DNA of 64,000 nt from Gemmatimonadota bacterium (lineage in GTDB: Bacteria; Gemmatimonadota; Gemmatimonadetes; Longimicrobiales; Gaopeijiaceae), in contig JAWKQO010000002.1 of NCBI GenBank assembly GCA_041390105.1, forward strand, positions 744,001 through 808,000. The letters are read 5' to 3'. Under the pieces are notes generated by a model. That model did no database searches, was not told where the DNA came from, and saw nothing but the letters and a program-made list of their open reading frames with translations. The position numbers were made by a program, and so were the translations under genes. Positions 1-8,800 of this stretch are shown here, one piece after another; within the stretch, counting starts at the first letter, position 1; every line of letters begins with the position of its first letter.

Positions 1-16
1 CGGGCGGCTTCGCCCG
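1..16. terminator. GC hairpin at window edge
   Basis: Positions 1-6 (CGGGCG) pair with 11-16 (CGCCCG) around a GCTT loop. No T-run follows directly, although TTTT occurs about 15 bases later. It may be the terminator of a gene lying upstream of the window. Confidence 0.25.
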
Positions 17-62
17 GCCGCGGTCGGCGTTTTCTCATGTCGAGCGGCCACGGAGCGTATCG

Positions 63-1349
63 ATGAAGCTGCACACGAAGATCGTGATCGGTCTGGTCGC
101 AGGGGCGGTGGTCGGAGGCGCGGCGAACGCCTTCGCTCCGGACGCCGCCTGGGTGCGTTGGATCGCGGACAACGTCGCGGGGCCAGTGGGTCAGGTCTTT
201 CTGCGAATGCTCCTCATGACGGTCGTTCCCCTGGTATTCGCGTCGATCACCCTGGGTGTGGCCGGCATCGGGGATATCGGCAAGGTGGGGCGGCTGGGAG
301 GCAAGACGCTGCTCTACTTCCTCACGTCGACCGCCATCGCCGTGGTCATCGGACTGACCCTGGTGAACGTGCTCAACCCGGGTGGCGGCATCGACGACGC
401 CACGCGCGAGCAGCTCTTCGCCAGCTACCGGAGTCAGGCCGAGGGAATGCAGGCGGGTGGGCCCACCGGATTCGGCGTGCAGACCTTCGTCAACATGGTG
501 CCGCGCAACCCTGTGCAGGCCGCGGCCAACATGGAGATGCTCGGCGTCATCTTCTTCTCCCTGATGTTCGGGATCGCCCTGACGCTGATCCCGGCGGAGA
601 AGGCTGAGCCGATGATCAAGGTCGTCGATGCTCTGGGTGAAGTCGTGATCCGCATCATCGACATCGCGATGAAGCTGGCGCCCTACGGCGTGTTCGGGCT
701 GATCTTCGTGGTTACGTCCCGGTTCGGGTGGGGTCTGCTACAACAACTCGGGATGTACGTGGTCGTGGTCGTCGGTGGCCTCTTCCTGCATGCGACCATC
801 TCCATCTCGATGCTGGTCCGCTTCCTGGGAGGGATGAACCCCCTCACCTTCTGGAAGAAGGCACGGGCGCCCGTGATCACCGCGTTTTCCACCAGCTCCA
901 GCAATGCCACTCTGCCCACCAACATCGCCACCGCCGAGCAGGAGATGGGGGTGCCGCCCACCGTTGCAGGCTTCGTGTTGCCTCTGGGGGCGACCATGAA
1001 CATGAACGGCACCTCGCTCTACGAGGGAGTGACGGTGCTGTTCCTGGCGCAGGTGTTCGGCGTGGATCTCAATCTCGGGCAGCAGATCGTGGTGGTGCTG
1101 CTCTCGGTGATCACGGCCGTCGGCGCCGCGGGCGTTCCTGGTGGCTCGTTGCCGCTGATCATGATGGTCCTTGCCACGGTGGGCGTGCCCGCCGAGGGAA
1201 TTGCCATCATCCTCGGCGTGGACCGCATCCTGGACATGTGCCGCACCACGGTGAACGTTGCGGGTGACCTTTCCGCAGCGGTCTTTGTGGCTCGCTCGGA
1301 AGAGCGGCTACAGGAGCGAACCCAGTCCACCGCACGAAAGGCGGCCTAG
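63..1349 (+). CDS. Dicarboxylate/amino acid:cation symporter (DAACS family)
   Basis: This inner-membrane secondary transporter couples uptake of an acidic substrate (glutamate, aspartate or C4-dicarboxylates) to Na+ or H+. At 428 residues it has the usual family length. Family hallmarks are visible: a serine-rich hairpin STSSSNATLP at about residues 276-285, NMNGT at 313-317, a second hairpin GVPGGSLP near 358, and DRILDMCRTTVNVAGD in the last helix. In GltPh the matching Asp, Arg and Asn bind cation and substrate. Here they are D391, R394 and N398, and the retained Arg favours an acidic substrate. Cys replaces the usual Gly in DMGR. The ATG is preceded by GGAG. The next gene, also a transporter, begins 29 bases downstream on the same strand, so the two may be co-transcribed. 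Exact substrate is not readable from sequence. Confidence 0.93.
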   Translation: MKLHTKIVIGLVAGAVVGGAANAFAPDAAWVRWIADNVAGPVGQVFLRMLLMTVVPLVFASITLGVAGIGDIGKVGRLGGKTLLYFLTSTAIAVVIGLTLVNVLNPGGGIDDATREQLFASYRSQAEGMQAGGPTGFGVQTFVNMVPRNPVQAAANMEMLGVIFFSLMFGIALTLIPAEKAEPMIKVVDALGEVVIRIIDIAMKLAPYGVFGLIFVVTSRFGWGLLQQLGMYVVVVVGGLFLHATISISMLVRFLGGMNPLTFWKKARAPVITAFSTSSSNATLPTNIATAEQEMGVPPTVAGFVLPLGATMNMNGTSLYEGVTVLFLAQVFGVDLNLGQQIVVVLLSVITAVGAAGVPGGSLPLIMMVLATVGVPAEGIAIILGVDRILDMCRTTVNVAGDLSAAVFVARSEERLQERTQSTARKAA

Positions 1350-1378
1350 CCGAGGTCGTCACAACCGGAGTAGAGCCA

Positions 1379-2692
1379 ATGGCCAAAGGCCTCGAGCGCG
1401 CACTGGGGACCCGCGATCTGACGCTGCTGGTCGTCGGCAACGTCATCGGCTCCGGGATCTTCCTGGTTCCCAGCACGGTTCTGGCTCAAGCCGGCTCGGT
1501 GCGCTGGGCCATGGGCGCCTGGTTGTTCGGCGGGGTTCTCTCCCTGTTCGGCGCGCTCACCTACGGTGAGCTCGGCGCCATGGACAAAGGGTCGGGGGGT
1601 CTCTACGCATACATCCGTGATGCGTTCGGACCGTTTCTCGCCTTCATCTACGGCTGGACGCTGTTCTTCGTCATCGGGTCGGGGACCATCGCCACTCTGG
1701 CGGTGGCGGCCGCCAACTACATGAGCCAGTTCGCCCCCCTGGGCCCGCTGGTACGGAAGCTCATCGCGATCGGGCTGCTGGCGCTGATGGCGGTCATCAA
1801 CATCCTGGGCACGCGTCGCAGCGCCAACGTCCAGAACGTGGCCACCTTGATCAAGGCCGGGGCGATCGTGGTGATGAGCGTCGTGCTCTTGGCGCTCGGC
1901 AACGTCGGCTCGGCGTTCGATGCGCTACCGACGTCCATGGCGGGGTCGACGTCGGCGCTGGCGGCCCTGGGTGTGGCCATGATCTCGGTGCTCTGGGCCT
2001 ACGAGGGCTGGCAGTACGTGACCTTCTCCGCGGGCGAAGCCACCGACCCGCAGCGGTCGTTTCCCCGCGCCATCGCCCTGGGAACCCTCTTCTTGATCGT
2101 GCTCTACCTCGTCGCCAACCTGGCCTACCTGGCCGCGCTGGGACCGGAGCGCGTGGCAGTCTCGGAGCGGGTGGCGGGTGAGGCGGTGGCGGCCACGATG
2201 GGCGCCGCGGCCGGTCAGTTGATCGCGTTGGTCATCATCATCTCGATGTACAGCGCCGCCCATGCCACGGTCATCACGTCTCCCAGGGTCTATTTCACGA
2301 TGGCCGGAGACGGCCTCTTCTTCCGTCGGCTGGCTGAAGTACACCCGCGCTACGGCACACCGGCGTTCGCCATTGGCGCCAACTGCGTGTGGGCCATGGT
2401 GCTGGCCGCCACCGGGACCTTCGAACAGCTGCTGACCTACGTGGTGTTCGTGGGCTGGATCTTCTACGGCCTCGGCGCTGCCAGCATCTTCGTCTTCCGC
2501 CGCCGCCGCCCGGACACCGAGCGACCGTTCCGCGTTCCCGGGTATCCGTGGACGCCCGCCCTCTTCGTGCTCTCGGCCGTGGCCCTGGTACTGAACACCA
2601 TCGTCGAGCAGCCCGTCCAGGCCGCGATCGGAATCGGCGTGGTACTGTTGGGCGCGCCGGCCTACCTGGTCTGGCGGGGGCGACCCGGCTGA
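1379..2692 (+). CDS. APC-superfamily amino acid permease
   Basis: This inner-membrane amino acid transporter has 437 residues and about twelve hydrophobic segments. The first helix carries the APC signature GNVIGSGIFLVPS (about residues 20-32), where the broken helix binds the substrate backbone. YGELGAM follows near residue 62. The C-terminal RRRRPDTERPFRVPGYPW loop is typical of the LAT/amino acid-polyamine branch. GGAG lies about 9 bases before the ATG. It follows the DAACS symporter at 29 bases and probably shares its transcript. Substrate cannot be told. It could be an exchanger rather than a proton symporter. Confidence 0.92.
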   Translation: MAKGLERALGTRDLTLLVVGNVIGSGIFLVPSTVLAQAGSVRWAMGAWLFGGVLSLFGALTYGELGAMDKGSGGLYAYIRDAFGPFLAFIYGWTLFFVIGSGTIATLAVAAANYMSQFAPLGPLVRKLIAIGLLALMAVINILGTRRSANVQNVATLIKAGAIVVMSVVLLALGNVGSAFDALPTSMAGSTSALAALGVAMISVLWAYEGWQYVTFSAGEATDPQRSFPRAIALGTLFLIVLYLVANLAYLAALGPERVAVSERVAGEAVAATMGAAAGQLIALVIIISMYSAAHATVITSPRVYFTMAGDGLFFRRLAEVHPRYGTPAFAIGANCVWAMVLAATGTFEQLLTYVVFVGWIFYGLGAASIFVFRRRRPDTERPFRVPGYPWTPALFVLSAVALVLNTIVEQPVQAAIGIGVVLLGAPAYLVWRGRPG

Positions 2693-2747
2693 TCCGGAGG
2701 CGCGGACCCTTCGCTACGAGCGCCGCGGCACCCTGCCGACGGCCTCG

Positions 2748-4331
2748 TCAGAAACGCCGCTCGGCGCCCCCGTCCTTCCAGATGACGCCGTAGAGATCGG
2801 GGCGCCGGTCCTTCCAGGGCTGGACCGTTCCTGTATGCCGGTGCCGGCGTAGCAGCTCCAGGTCGACATCGTGGACCACCAGCGTCTCGATGTTCGGCGT
2901 GCACTCCCCTGCGATGCCGTCGCGTGCGAACGAGAAGTCCAGAGGTGTGAAGATCCCGCTCTGCGCGTAATGCACGTCCGCGTTGTGCACGAAAGGCAGG
3001 TTGCCCGTGCAGCCGGAGAGGACCACGTAGACGTCGTTTTCGACGGCGCGCGCCTGGGCGCAGTAGCGCACGCGCAGGTAGCCGGCTCGGTCATCCGTGT
3101 TGAAGGGCACGAAGATGATCTGGGCGCCCTGGCTGGCCACGATGCGGGCGGTCTCGGGGAACTCGACGTCGTAGCAGATGAGGATGGCGATGCGGCCGCG
3201 GTCCGTATCGAAGACGTGGAGCCCCGGACCGGGCTCGACCCCCCACCAGCGGCGCTCGGCCGGGGTGACGTGGGTCTTGTACTGCTTCTCGATGGTGCCA
3301 TCCCGCCGGAAGAGGTACGCGACGTTGTAGAGGTGGCCGTCCTCGACGGTGAACTGGGAGCCCGCAATGACGTTCATGTTGTACTTGATCGCCATGCGGG
3401 AAAAGAAGTCCAGGTATTGGGAGGTGCGGTCGGCCAGCCGCCGGGCCGCCTCGCTGGGGCGCATGCGCCCCTCCAGCGAAAGAAGCTGAGTCGTGAACAG
3501 CTCGGGGAACAGCAGGAAATCGCACTGGTTGTCCGAGGCCGTGTCCAGGAAGTACTCGGACTGCATGCAGAACTCGTCCCAGGTATCGATGTGCCGCATC
3601 TGGTACTGGACGGTTCCGATGCGGACCAGCGAGACGCGCTGAAGGCGGCCTTGCTGTTCAGGGACGTGCTCGAGATTGGTCCACTCGAGATGGGTGGCGT
3701 ATCCGCGCGATGCAGTATCCGACGGAAAGTAGTCCGGGATCAGGGCCTTGATATCGAAGCCGTTGGCGACCTGGGTCGTCAACACCGGGTCGTACAGACC
3801 CCGTTGCGTGACCTGTTCCGCATACTCACTCGCGCTCATCTGATCAGCGTACTGTCCGTACCCGGGGATACGGCCGCCGATGATGATGCGGGCGAGGTTG
3901 AGTCTCCGAGCCAATGCCTTGCGCGCGTCGTAGAGGCGGCGGGCCAGGCGCATGCCGCGGAACTCGGGATCGACCATGATCTCGATTCCGTAGAGGGTAT
4001 CACCCTCCGGGTCATGGTTGCGGATGTAGCCGGCGTCCGACACCAGTCGCCAATCGTGCCATTCCTCGTACATGTCGAAGTCGAGGACCAGGGATGACGC
4101 CGAAGCCACGAGGCGACCCTTGTATTCGATGCAGAGCTGTCCCTCGGGGAAGATGCGGAGCTGGCTCTCGATCTGGTCCTGCCCCCAGGTCTGCATCCCC
4201 GGGAAACAGCGCTTCTGCATCTCGATCAACGCGCCGAAATCGTCGATCGCCAGGGGACGAAGGCGGATCCTGCGCTCGAAGTCCTTGAGATCGATACCCT
4301 GCGCGCTCGTGCCGGAGTCCTTGATGACCAT
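2748..4331 (-). CDS. GNAT acetyltransferase-nitrilase superfamily fusion protein
   Basis: This is a two-domain cytoplasmic enzyme of about 527 residues. The N-terminal half (about residues 20-215, numbering from an upstream GTG at 4367) is a GNAT acyltransferase fold, with the VDPEFRGMRLARRLY acetyl-CoA loop. The C-terminal half (about 245-515) is a carbon-nitrogen hydrolase with the Glu-Lys-Cys triad: E289 in LLFPELF, K364 in KQYKTHVTP and C398 in ILICYDVEFPE. Bacillus YhcX is a known protein of this architecture. The substrate of such fusions is not settled. They are predicted amidases acting on a small acylated or amidated metabolite. I chose the ATG at 4331. The GTG at 4367 would overlap the sequence upstream of the divergent amidohydrolase. 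The divergent genes share a roughly 110-base promoter region. Confidence 0.9.
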   Translation of the reverse strand: MVIKDSGTSAQGIDLKDFERRIRLRPLAIDDFGALIEMQKRCFPGMQTWGQDQIESQLRIFPEGQLCIEYKGRLVASASSLVLDFDMYEEWHDWRLVSDAGYIRNHDPEGDTLYGIEIMVDPEFRGMRLARRLYDARKALARRLNLARIIIGGRIPGYGQYADQMSASEYAEQVTQRGLYDPVLTTQVANGFDIKALIPDYFPSDTASRGYATHLEWTNLEHVPEQQGRLQRVSLVRIGTVQYQMRHIDTWDEFCMQSEYFLDTASDNQCDFLLFPELFTTQLLSLEGRMRPSEAARRLADRTSQYLDFFSRMAIKYNMNVIAGSQFTVEDGHLYNVAYLFRRDGTIEKQYKTHVTPAERRWWGVEPGPGLHVFDTDRGRIAILICYDVEFPETARIVASQGAQIIFVPFNTDDRAGYLRVRYCAQARAVENDVYVVLSGCTGNLPFVHNADVHYAQSGIFTPLDFSFARDGIAGECTPNIETLVVHDVDLELLRRHRHTGTVQPWKDRRPDLYGVIWKDGGAERRF

Positions 4332-4439
4332 GGGCTCTTGAAGTTGAAGGTACCCGGAATCTACCACGCTGGACCGGGTGCCAGGGAGACGCTAGCATGT
4401 CGCCTCCAGCCTCGTATGCCCTCCTCCGGACCGTCGCCG

Positions 4440-5264
4440 ATGCTGATCGACTGCCACGTCCACCTGAACAACTACACCGAGAATCCGGGTCGCCCTACAC
4501 GGGAGAACGCCCAGGAGTTGTTCGAGGAGATGGCTCGCCATGGCATCGACCACGCCGTGGTCCTGACGTCCTACAAGACCAACGTGGACCGCCCCAGCGT
4601 CGAGGAGGTGGTCGAGGCTCTGGCGGCGGACCCGCGCACCACCGTGGTGGAGGGGCTGCAGTGGCGCCACGAGCAGCGCACGGACCTCTTTCACATGGAG
4701 GAGCGAATCCGGGACGGGATCGTCAAGGGCATCAAGCTCTACCCCGGGTACGACAAGTATCCCATCAACGATCCGTCACTGGAGGCCGTGTTTCGACTGG
4801 CGGCGAAGTACGATGTGCCGGTCATGATCCACTGCGGCGACACGTATGCGCGCGACGCCAAGGTACGCATGGCGCATCCGCTCCTGGTCGACGACGTCGC
4901 AGTGGACTACCCCGACGTGCGGTTCGTGATCTGTCACCTGGGGAATCCGTGGTTTCAGGACACGGCGGAGGTGCTCTACAAGAACGACAACGTATACGCG
5001 GACATCTCCGGACTCACGCTCGGGAACTTCACGTACGAGTTTGAGCGCTACCTGGTACAACGGGTCAAAGACATGATTCTGTACATGGGCGACCCCGGCA
5101 AGCAGCTCATGTATGGAAGCGACTGGCCGTTGGTCGGCATGGGGCCGTACGTGAAGTTCCTCGACACCCTCGAGCTTCCCGACTCGGCCGTCGAGAACGT
5201 GAAGTGGCGGACCGCGGCGGGACTGTTCCGCATCGATATGCCCCCTGGGACGGAAGGGTCGTGA
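4440..5264 (+). CDS. Amidohydrolase family protein (TIM-barrel metal hydrolase)
   Basis: This is a predicted metal-dependent hydrolase of the amidohydrolase_2 group, 274 residues from the chosen ATG. The protein opens with the metal-binding strand MLIDCHVHLN (HxH). It continues with GIKLYPGY, MIHCGDTYA and VRFVICHLGNPW, which carry further metal-site His residues, and ends with YGSDWPLVG, whose Asp is the usual catalytic residue. Upstream ATGs at 4338 and 4416 are in frame, but they add residues that do not resemble the family, and the barrel begins exactly at 4440. No strong ribosome site is seen at any of the three. The stop overlaps the GTG start of the next gene (GTGA), so the two are translationally coupled. 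Substrate is unknown. Confidence 0.88.
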   Translation: MLIDCHVHLNNYTENPGRPTRENAQELFEEMARHGIDHAVVLTSYKTNVDRPSVEEVVEALAADPRTTVVEGLQWRHEQRTDLFHMEERIRDGIVKGIKLYPGYDKYPINDPSLEAVFRLAAKYDVPVMIHCGDTYARDAKVRMAHPLLVDDVAVDYPDVRFVICHLGNPWFQDTAEVLYKNDNVYADISGLTLGNFTYEFERYLVQRVKDMILYMGDPGKQLMYGSDWPLVGMGPYVKFLDTLELPDSAVENVKWRTAAGLFRIDMPPGTEGS

Positions 5265-5692
5265 CCGGGGCGCCGCCGCAGGGTGGCCCGATCCTGCTGT
5301 TCGATGGGCTCTGCGGGTTCTGCGATGGCACGGTCCGGTTCGTGTTGGCGCGCGACCGGAGCGGCTCGGTCCGCTTTGCGCCGTTGCAGGGGACCTTTGC
5401 AGCGTCCGTCCTCGAGAGGCACCCCGAGCTCCGCGACGTCGATTCATTGGTGTTGGTGGAGTCTTCCGCCAATGGGCAGGAGGAGCGCGTCTGGGTGCGC
5501 AGTGAGGGGGCCATTCGCCTGGCCCTTCATCTCGGTGGCGTATGGCGGCTCGCTGGGCTGCTCCGCGTCCTTCCCCGCGGACTGCGCGACCGGCTCTACG
5601 ACGGGTTCGCCCGCAACCGGTACCGGTGGTTCACGCGCTACGAATCCTGTCGCGTGCCGGATGCGGCCGTGCGCCCACGATTCCTGGACTAG
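5261..5692 (+). CDS. DCC family thiol-disulfide oxidoreductase (DUF393)
   Basis: This small protein (143 residues from GTG 5261) has the family signature DGLCGFCDGTVRF, in which the DxxCxxC motif is redox-active. LFDG precedes it and a C-terminal YRWFTRYESCRVP follows, both typical of DUF393. The GTG overlaps the amidohydrolase stop (GTGA), and GGAAGG lies just upstream. I therefore prefer it to the ATG at 5204, which would overlap the amidohydrolase by about 60 bases. The family is thought to be a thioredoxin-like oxidoreductase, but its physiological partner is generally unknown. Confidence 0.88.
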   Translation: MTGAPPQGGPILLFDGLCGFCDGTVRFVLARDRSGSVRFAPLQGTFAASVLERHPELRDVDSLVLVESSANGQEERVWVRSEGAIRLALHLGGVWRLAGLLRVLPRGLRDRLYDGFARNRYRWFTRYESCRVPDAAVRPRFLD

Positions 5693-5739
5693 CCGGCCCA
5701 AGGACTTCCTCCCGCCGCCGCGAGCCAGTACACTCAGAT

Positions 5740-6153
5740 ATGGTCCGAAACCGTCGCTGGCGATTCCCGCCGCTGCTGGTTCTGCTGACCTTCGCTCCGC
5801 AGCTCATGGGGGCGGCGCAGCCCTGGCATTGCGCCGCCAGCGCCATGGCTGCGGCGGAGGGCCGGGCAGCGGACGGCGCCATGGCCATGGACCACCATGC
5901 TGGGGCCCCCGGCACGCTCGTCGATTCGCACCACGACGAGGACCAGAGCGGTCCGGCGTGTTGTCCGGAGTCCCGAGTCCCCTCGGACGGGGCCCATTGC
6001 ACATCGATGTTGCACTGCTACTCAGGGGTTCCGTCGCCTGCGGCGGCCGAGGTGCCCGGACTCGCCATCGCGCTGGTCGGTGCCACCTACGGACCCTCCT
6101 GGAGCGTCCAGATCAATCTGGGCGCCCACCCCACTCCTCCTCCCAGAGCCTGA
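5740..6153 (+). CDS. Small exported His/Cys/Met-rich protein ahead of copper efflux operon
   Basis: This is a 137-residue protein with a signal-peptide-like N terminus (MVRNRRWRFPPLLVLLTF, then a GAAQ cleavage-type site). The mature part is rich in possible metal ligands: MAMDHHAG, DSHHDEDQ, ACCPES and a Cys-His cluster HCTSMLHCYSG. No catalytic domain is visible. It lies about 110 bases upstream of CusC-like, CusB-like and CusA-like genes on the same strand. A periplasmic copper or silver binding role is an inference from composition and position. Small secreted proteins of this kind are common next to copper resistance genes and are poorly characterised. Confidence 0.62.
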   Translation: MVRNRRWRFPPLLVLLTFAPQLMGAAQPWHCAASAMAAAEGRAADGAMAMDHHAGAPGTLVDSHHDEDQSGPACCPESRVPSDGAHCTSMLHCYSGVPSPAAAEVPGLAIALVGATYGPSWSVQINLGAHPTPPPRA

Positions 6154-6263
6154 CCGCTCGGTTGGTCTGATCGCGCGCGGGCCTGGGTTCCCCTGGGCCA
6201 GCGGGCGTGCTCCGCTGCACACCGGTGTCGGCGGAGAGTTCTCGGTTCTCATGGAGGAGTTCC

Positions 6264-7589
6264 GTGCCTACTGCTGTTGTCTTGGCCGGTCGCGCCGTGT
6301 TGGCCGGCGTGTGTTGCGTTCTGTGGATCCCCGGATCCGCGCACTCCGCTGACCGGGGACTGCGGAGCGGGAGAGAGGACGCCCCCGGGGCGCGAGTCGG
6401 CGCGGACACGCTGCGGCTGGCCGAGGTGATCGAGGAGTCGCTCGCCTCCAATCCGACGCTGGATGCGCAGCGTTCACGGGCCTCCGCGGAGGCAGAACGC
6501 ACTTCCTCGGCCGCTGCTCTCCCTGAGCCCGTGCTCTCGTTCGGGTTCATGAATCGTAGCCTGAGCGACCTGGGCAGCTCGGAACCCATGACCATGAACC
6601 AGGTGGAACTGATGCAGCGCGTGCCCTGGTTCGGAGTGCGCGCTGCGCAACGGGAAGGCGCTGCCGCACGGGCGGACGCGGCTCGCTGGGACGTCGACGA
6701 GTGGGCGGCGGTCCTACGCGCACAGGCCACCGAGGCATACGTCCGGATCGGGTGGATCGATCGCGCGATCGAGGTGGAGCGACGCACGGAAGGGCGGCTT
6801 CGGGACCTGCTCGAGGTAGCGCAGTCGCGCTACGGGGTGGGCGAGGGCACGCAGCGGGACGTTCTGCAGGCTCAGGTGGCGATTGCGCGCAAGACCGCCG
6901 ATCTGGAGATGCTGTCACAGCAGCGCGTCGCCGCCGTCGCCCGCTTGAACGCGCTCCGGGGGCGGGAGCACCACAGCCCGATCGACGCGGTGGAGTTCCC
7001 CGAACCGCGCGGCGTGCTTCCCGACGGAGACACGCTGTTCGCCAGGGCGCGGTCGTGGCGTCCGGCACTACAGGGGGCTCGCGCCCGAGCCGGTGCCGCC
7101 GAGGCGACCCGGACGCTGGCCCAGCGCGCCTGGCTGCCGGAGTGGACGGTACGCTTGGGCTACGGCCAGCGACCGCACTTCGGGGACATGGCGTCCCTCA
7201 TGGTCGGGGCTGCCCTGCCGGTGTGGCCCTCGCAACGCCAGCGACCGCTGCAGCGTGAGGCCGAGGCGCTCGTAGAGGTGGAGCGTGCCCGAGAACGCGC
7301 CCTGGATGCAGATACCTACGCACGGATCATCGAGCTGCGCGCAGAAGCGGAGCGCGCCGCCAGCCTGGAGCGCCTGTATGGCGGCTCCGTGCTCCCGCAA
7401 GCCGAAGCAGCGGTGGAGTCGTCACTGGCCGCCTACCGGGTCGGGCGCGTGGACTACGACACCCTTCTGGACGACCAGATCTCCGCGAGCACCGCGGAAC
7501 TGGAGCGTCTCCGTCAAATCGTCGAGTACTGGATCGCTGTGGCCGGAATCGAGGCCATCGCGGGACCGTTGGGAGGAGAATCGCGATGA
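6264..7589 (+). CDS. TolC-family outer membrane efflux protein (CusC-like)
   Basis: This is the predicted outer-membrane channel of the tripartite efflux pump, 441 residues from GTG 6264. I chose that start because GGAGGAG lies four bases upstream and a signal peptide follows at once (TAVVLAGRAVLAGVCCVLW). An ATG at 6207 has no comparable site. The mature protein has the alternating helical and strand pattern of OEP repeats, with RLAEVIEESLASNP opening the first repeat and GRVDYDTLLDDQISAS near the end, a typical TolC repeat feature. The stop overlaps the start of the adaptor gene (ATGA). Metal specificity follows from the pump gene, not from this protein. Confidence 0.9.
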   Translation: MPTAVVLAGRAVLAGVCCVLWIPGSAHSADRGLRSGREDAPGARVGADTLRLAEVIEESLASNPTLDAQRSRASAEAERTSSAAALPEPVLSFGFMNRSLSDLGSSEPMTMNQVELMQRVPWFGVRAAQREGAAARADAARWDVDEWAAVLRAQATEAYVRIGWIDRAIEVERRTEGRLRDLLEVAQSRYGVGEGTQRDVLQAQVAIARKTADLEMLSQQRVAAVARLNALRGREHHSPIDAVEFPEPRGVLPDGDTLFARARSWRPALQGARARAGAAEATRTLAQRAWLPEWTVRLGYGQRPHFGDMASLMVGAALPVWPSQRQRPLQREAEALVEVERARERALDADTYARIIELRAEAERAASLERLYGGSVLPQAEAAVESSLAAYRVGRVDYDTLLDDQISASTAELERLRQIVEYWIAVAGIEAIAGPLGGESR

Positions 7590-8800
7590 GCAAGAGAACC
7601 TGGTCCGTCGTGGCGCTGCTCGTGCTGCTCGCGTGCCGTGGCGAGGAGCCGTCGGAGCAGACAGCAGACCCGATGGCGTCCATGGGAGAGATGGACCATT
7701 CCCAGCACGGGGGAGGTGCGCCCGATGTGCGGCAGGCGGTGCATCTCACGCCCGACCAGGAACGCGCCCTGGGCGTCTCCTACCTGACCGTCGCACGACA
7801 GGATCTGACTCGCACGATTCGCACGGTGGGACGCATCGAGGCGCGCGAGTCGGGGTGGGAGGACGTGACCCCCAAGGTGGCTGGTTTTGTCGAGCGGCTG
7901 TGGGTAGCCACGACGGGCGAGCCGGTGCGTCGAGGTCAGCCGCTCCTCGGTCTCTACAGCCCCGAGCTGGTTACAGCCCAAGAAGAGCTGCTCACCGCCC
8001 GGCGCTTGCGAGATCGAGTGGGCACTTCCGCTTCCGAAGCCGCGGCCCAAGCGCAGGCGCTCGTGGACGCGGCCCGCCGCCGACTGCTCTACTGGGACAT
8101 CAGCGAGGCGCAGATCCAGGCGCTCGAAGAGACCGGAGCCGTGACGAAGACGCTCGCCTTGGTAGCGCCCGTCGACGGAGTCGTGCTGGAGAAACCCGTG
8201 ATCGAAGGTCAACGGGTCGAGCCGGGGCAGCTGCTCTATCGAGTCGCGGATCTGTCCGAGGTCTGGGTGGAGGGGGAGGTCTTCGAGCGGGACCTGCAGC
8301 TCGTAAGGGAGGGCATGCAGGCGCACATCGAGGTCTCGGCGTATCCGGGCGAGCACCGGATGGGGAACGTGAGCTTCGTCTATCCGACGGTCGATGCCAT
8401 CGCGCGCACCAACGCAGTCCGGGTGACGCTGCCGAACCGGGATCTCCGGCTCAAGCCGGGGATGTTCGCCACGGTCTTCTTCGACGCGAGCCTGGGGGAC
8501 GATCAGATCGTGGTACCGGTCAGCGCGGTCATCGTCACGGGGGAACGGAGCCTCGTCTTCGTCCACGAAGCGTCGGGCATGCTGACGCCGAGGGAGGTCG
8601 TGCTCGGCGCTCAGGCCGATCCCTTGGTTCAGGTGTTGTCAGGACTCACCGAGGGAGAGGAAATCGTGAGCTCCGCGAACTTCCTCATCGACGCGGAATC
8701 GCGGCTGGGGGCGACGGGCGGGAGCATGCCGGGGATGCAGCACGGGGCGGACCCCGCTCCGATGGCTCCAGCGGCCGATACGGGACACACACATGATTGA
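7586..8800 (+). CDS. RND efflux periplasmic adaptor lipoprotein (CusB-like)
   Basis: This is the membrane-fusion subunit linking pump and channel (404 residues). A lipoprotein signal ends at C17 (VALLVLLAC). The region just after it (residues 28-44, MASMGEMDHSQHGGG) is Met/His-rich, as in copper-handling CusB proteins whose disordered N terminus passes Cu(I) or Ag(I) to the pump. Barrel-sandwich and beta-barrel portions follow, for example VTPKVAGFVERLWV and APVDGVVLEKPVIEGQRV. The C terminus again ends in Met/His residues (MPGMQHG and GHTHD). It overlaps the channel gene by ATGA and the pump gene by 8 bases, so this is a single operon. Confidence 0.93.
   Translation: MSKRTWSVVALLVLLACRGEEPSEQTADPMASMGEMDHSQHGGGAPDVRQAVHLTPDQERALGVSYLTVARQDLTRTIRTVGRIEARESGWEDVTPKVAGFVERLWVATTGEPVRRGQPLLGLYSPELVTAQEELLTARRLRDRVGTSASEAAAQAQALVDAARRRLLYWDISEAQIQALEETGAVTKTLALVAPVDGVVLEKPVIEGQRVEPGQLLYRVADLSEVWVEGEVFERDLQLVREGMQAHIEVSAYPGEHRMGNVSFVYPTVDAIARTNAVRVTLPNRDLRLKPGMFATVFFDASLGDDQIVVPVSAVIVTGERSLVFVHEASGMLTPREVVLGAQADPLVQVLSGLTEGEEIVSSANFLIDAESRLGATGGSMPGMQHGADPAPMAPAADTGHTHD

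Noticed and set aside
2871..4097. 408-residue plus-strand frame
   Set aside because: It is antisense to the GNAT-nitrilase fusion, with Val/Asp/Gly-rich shadow composition.
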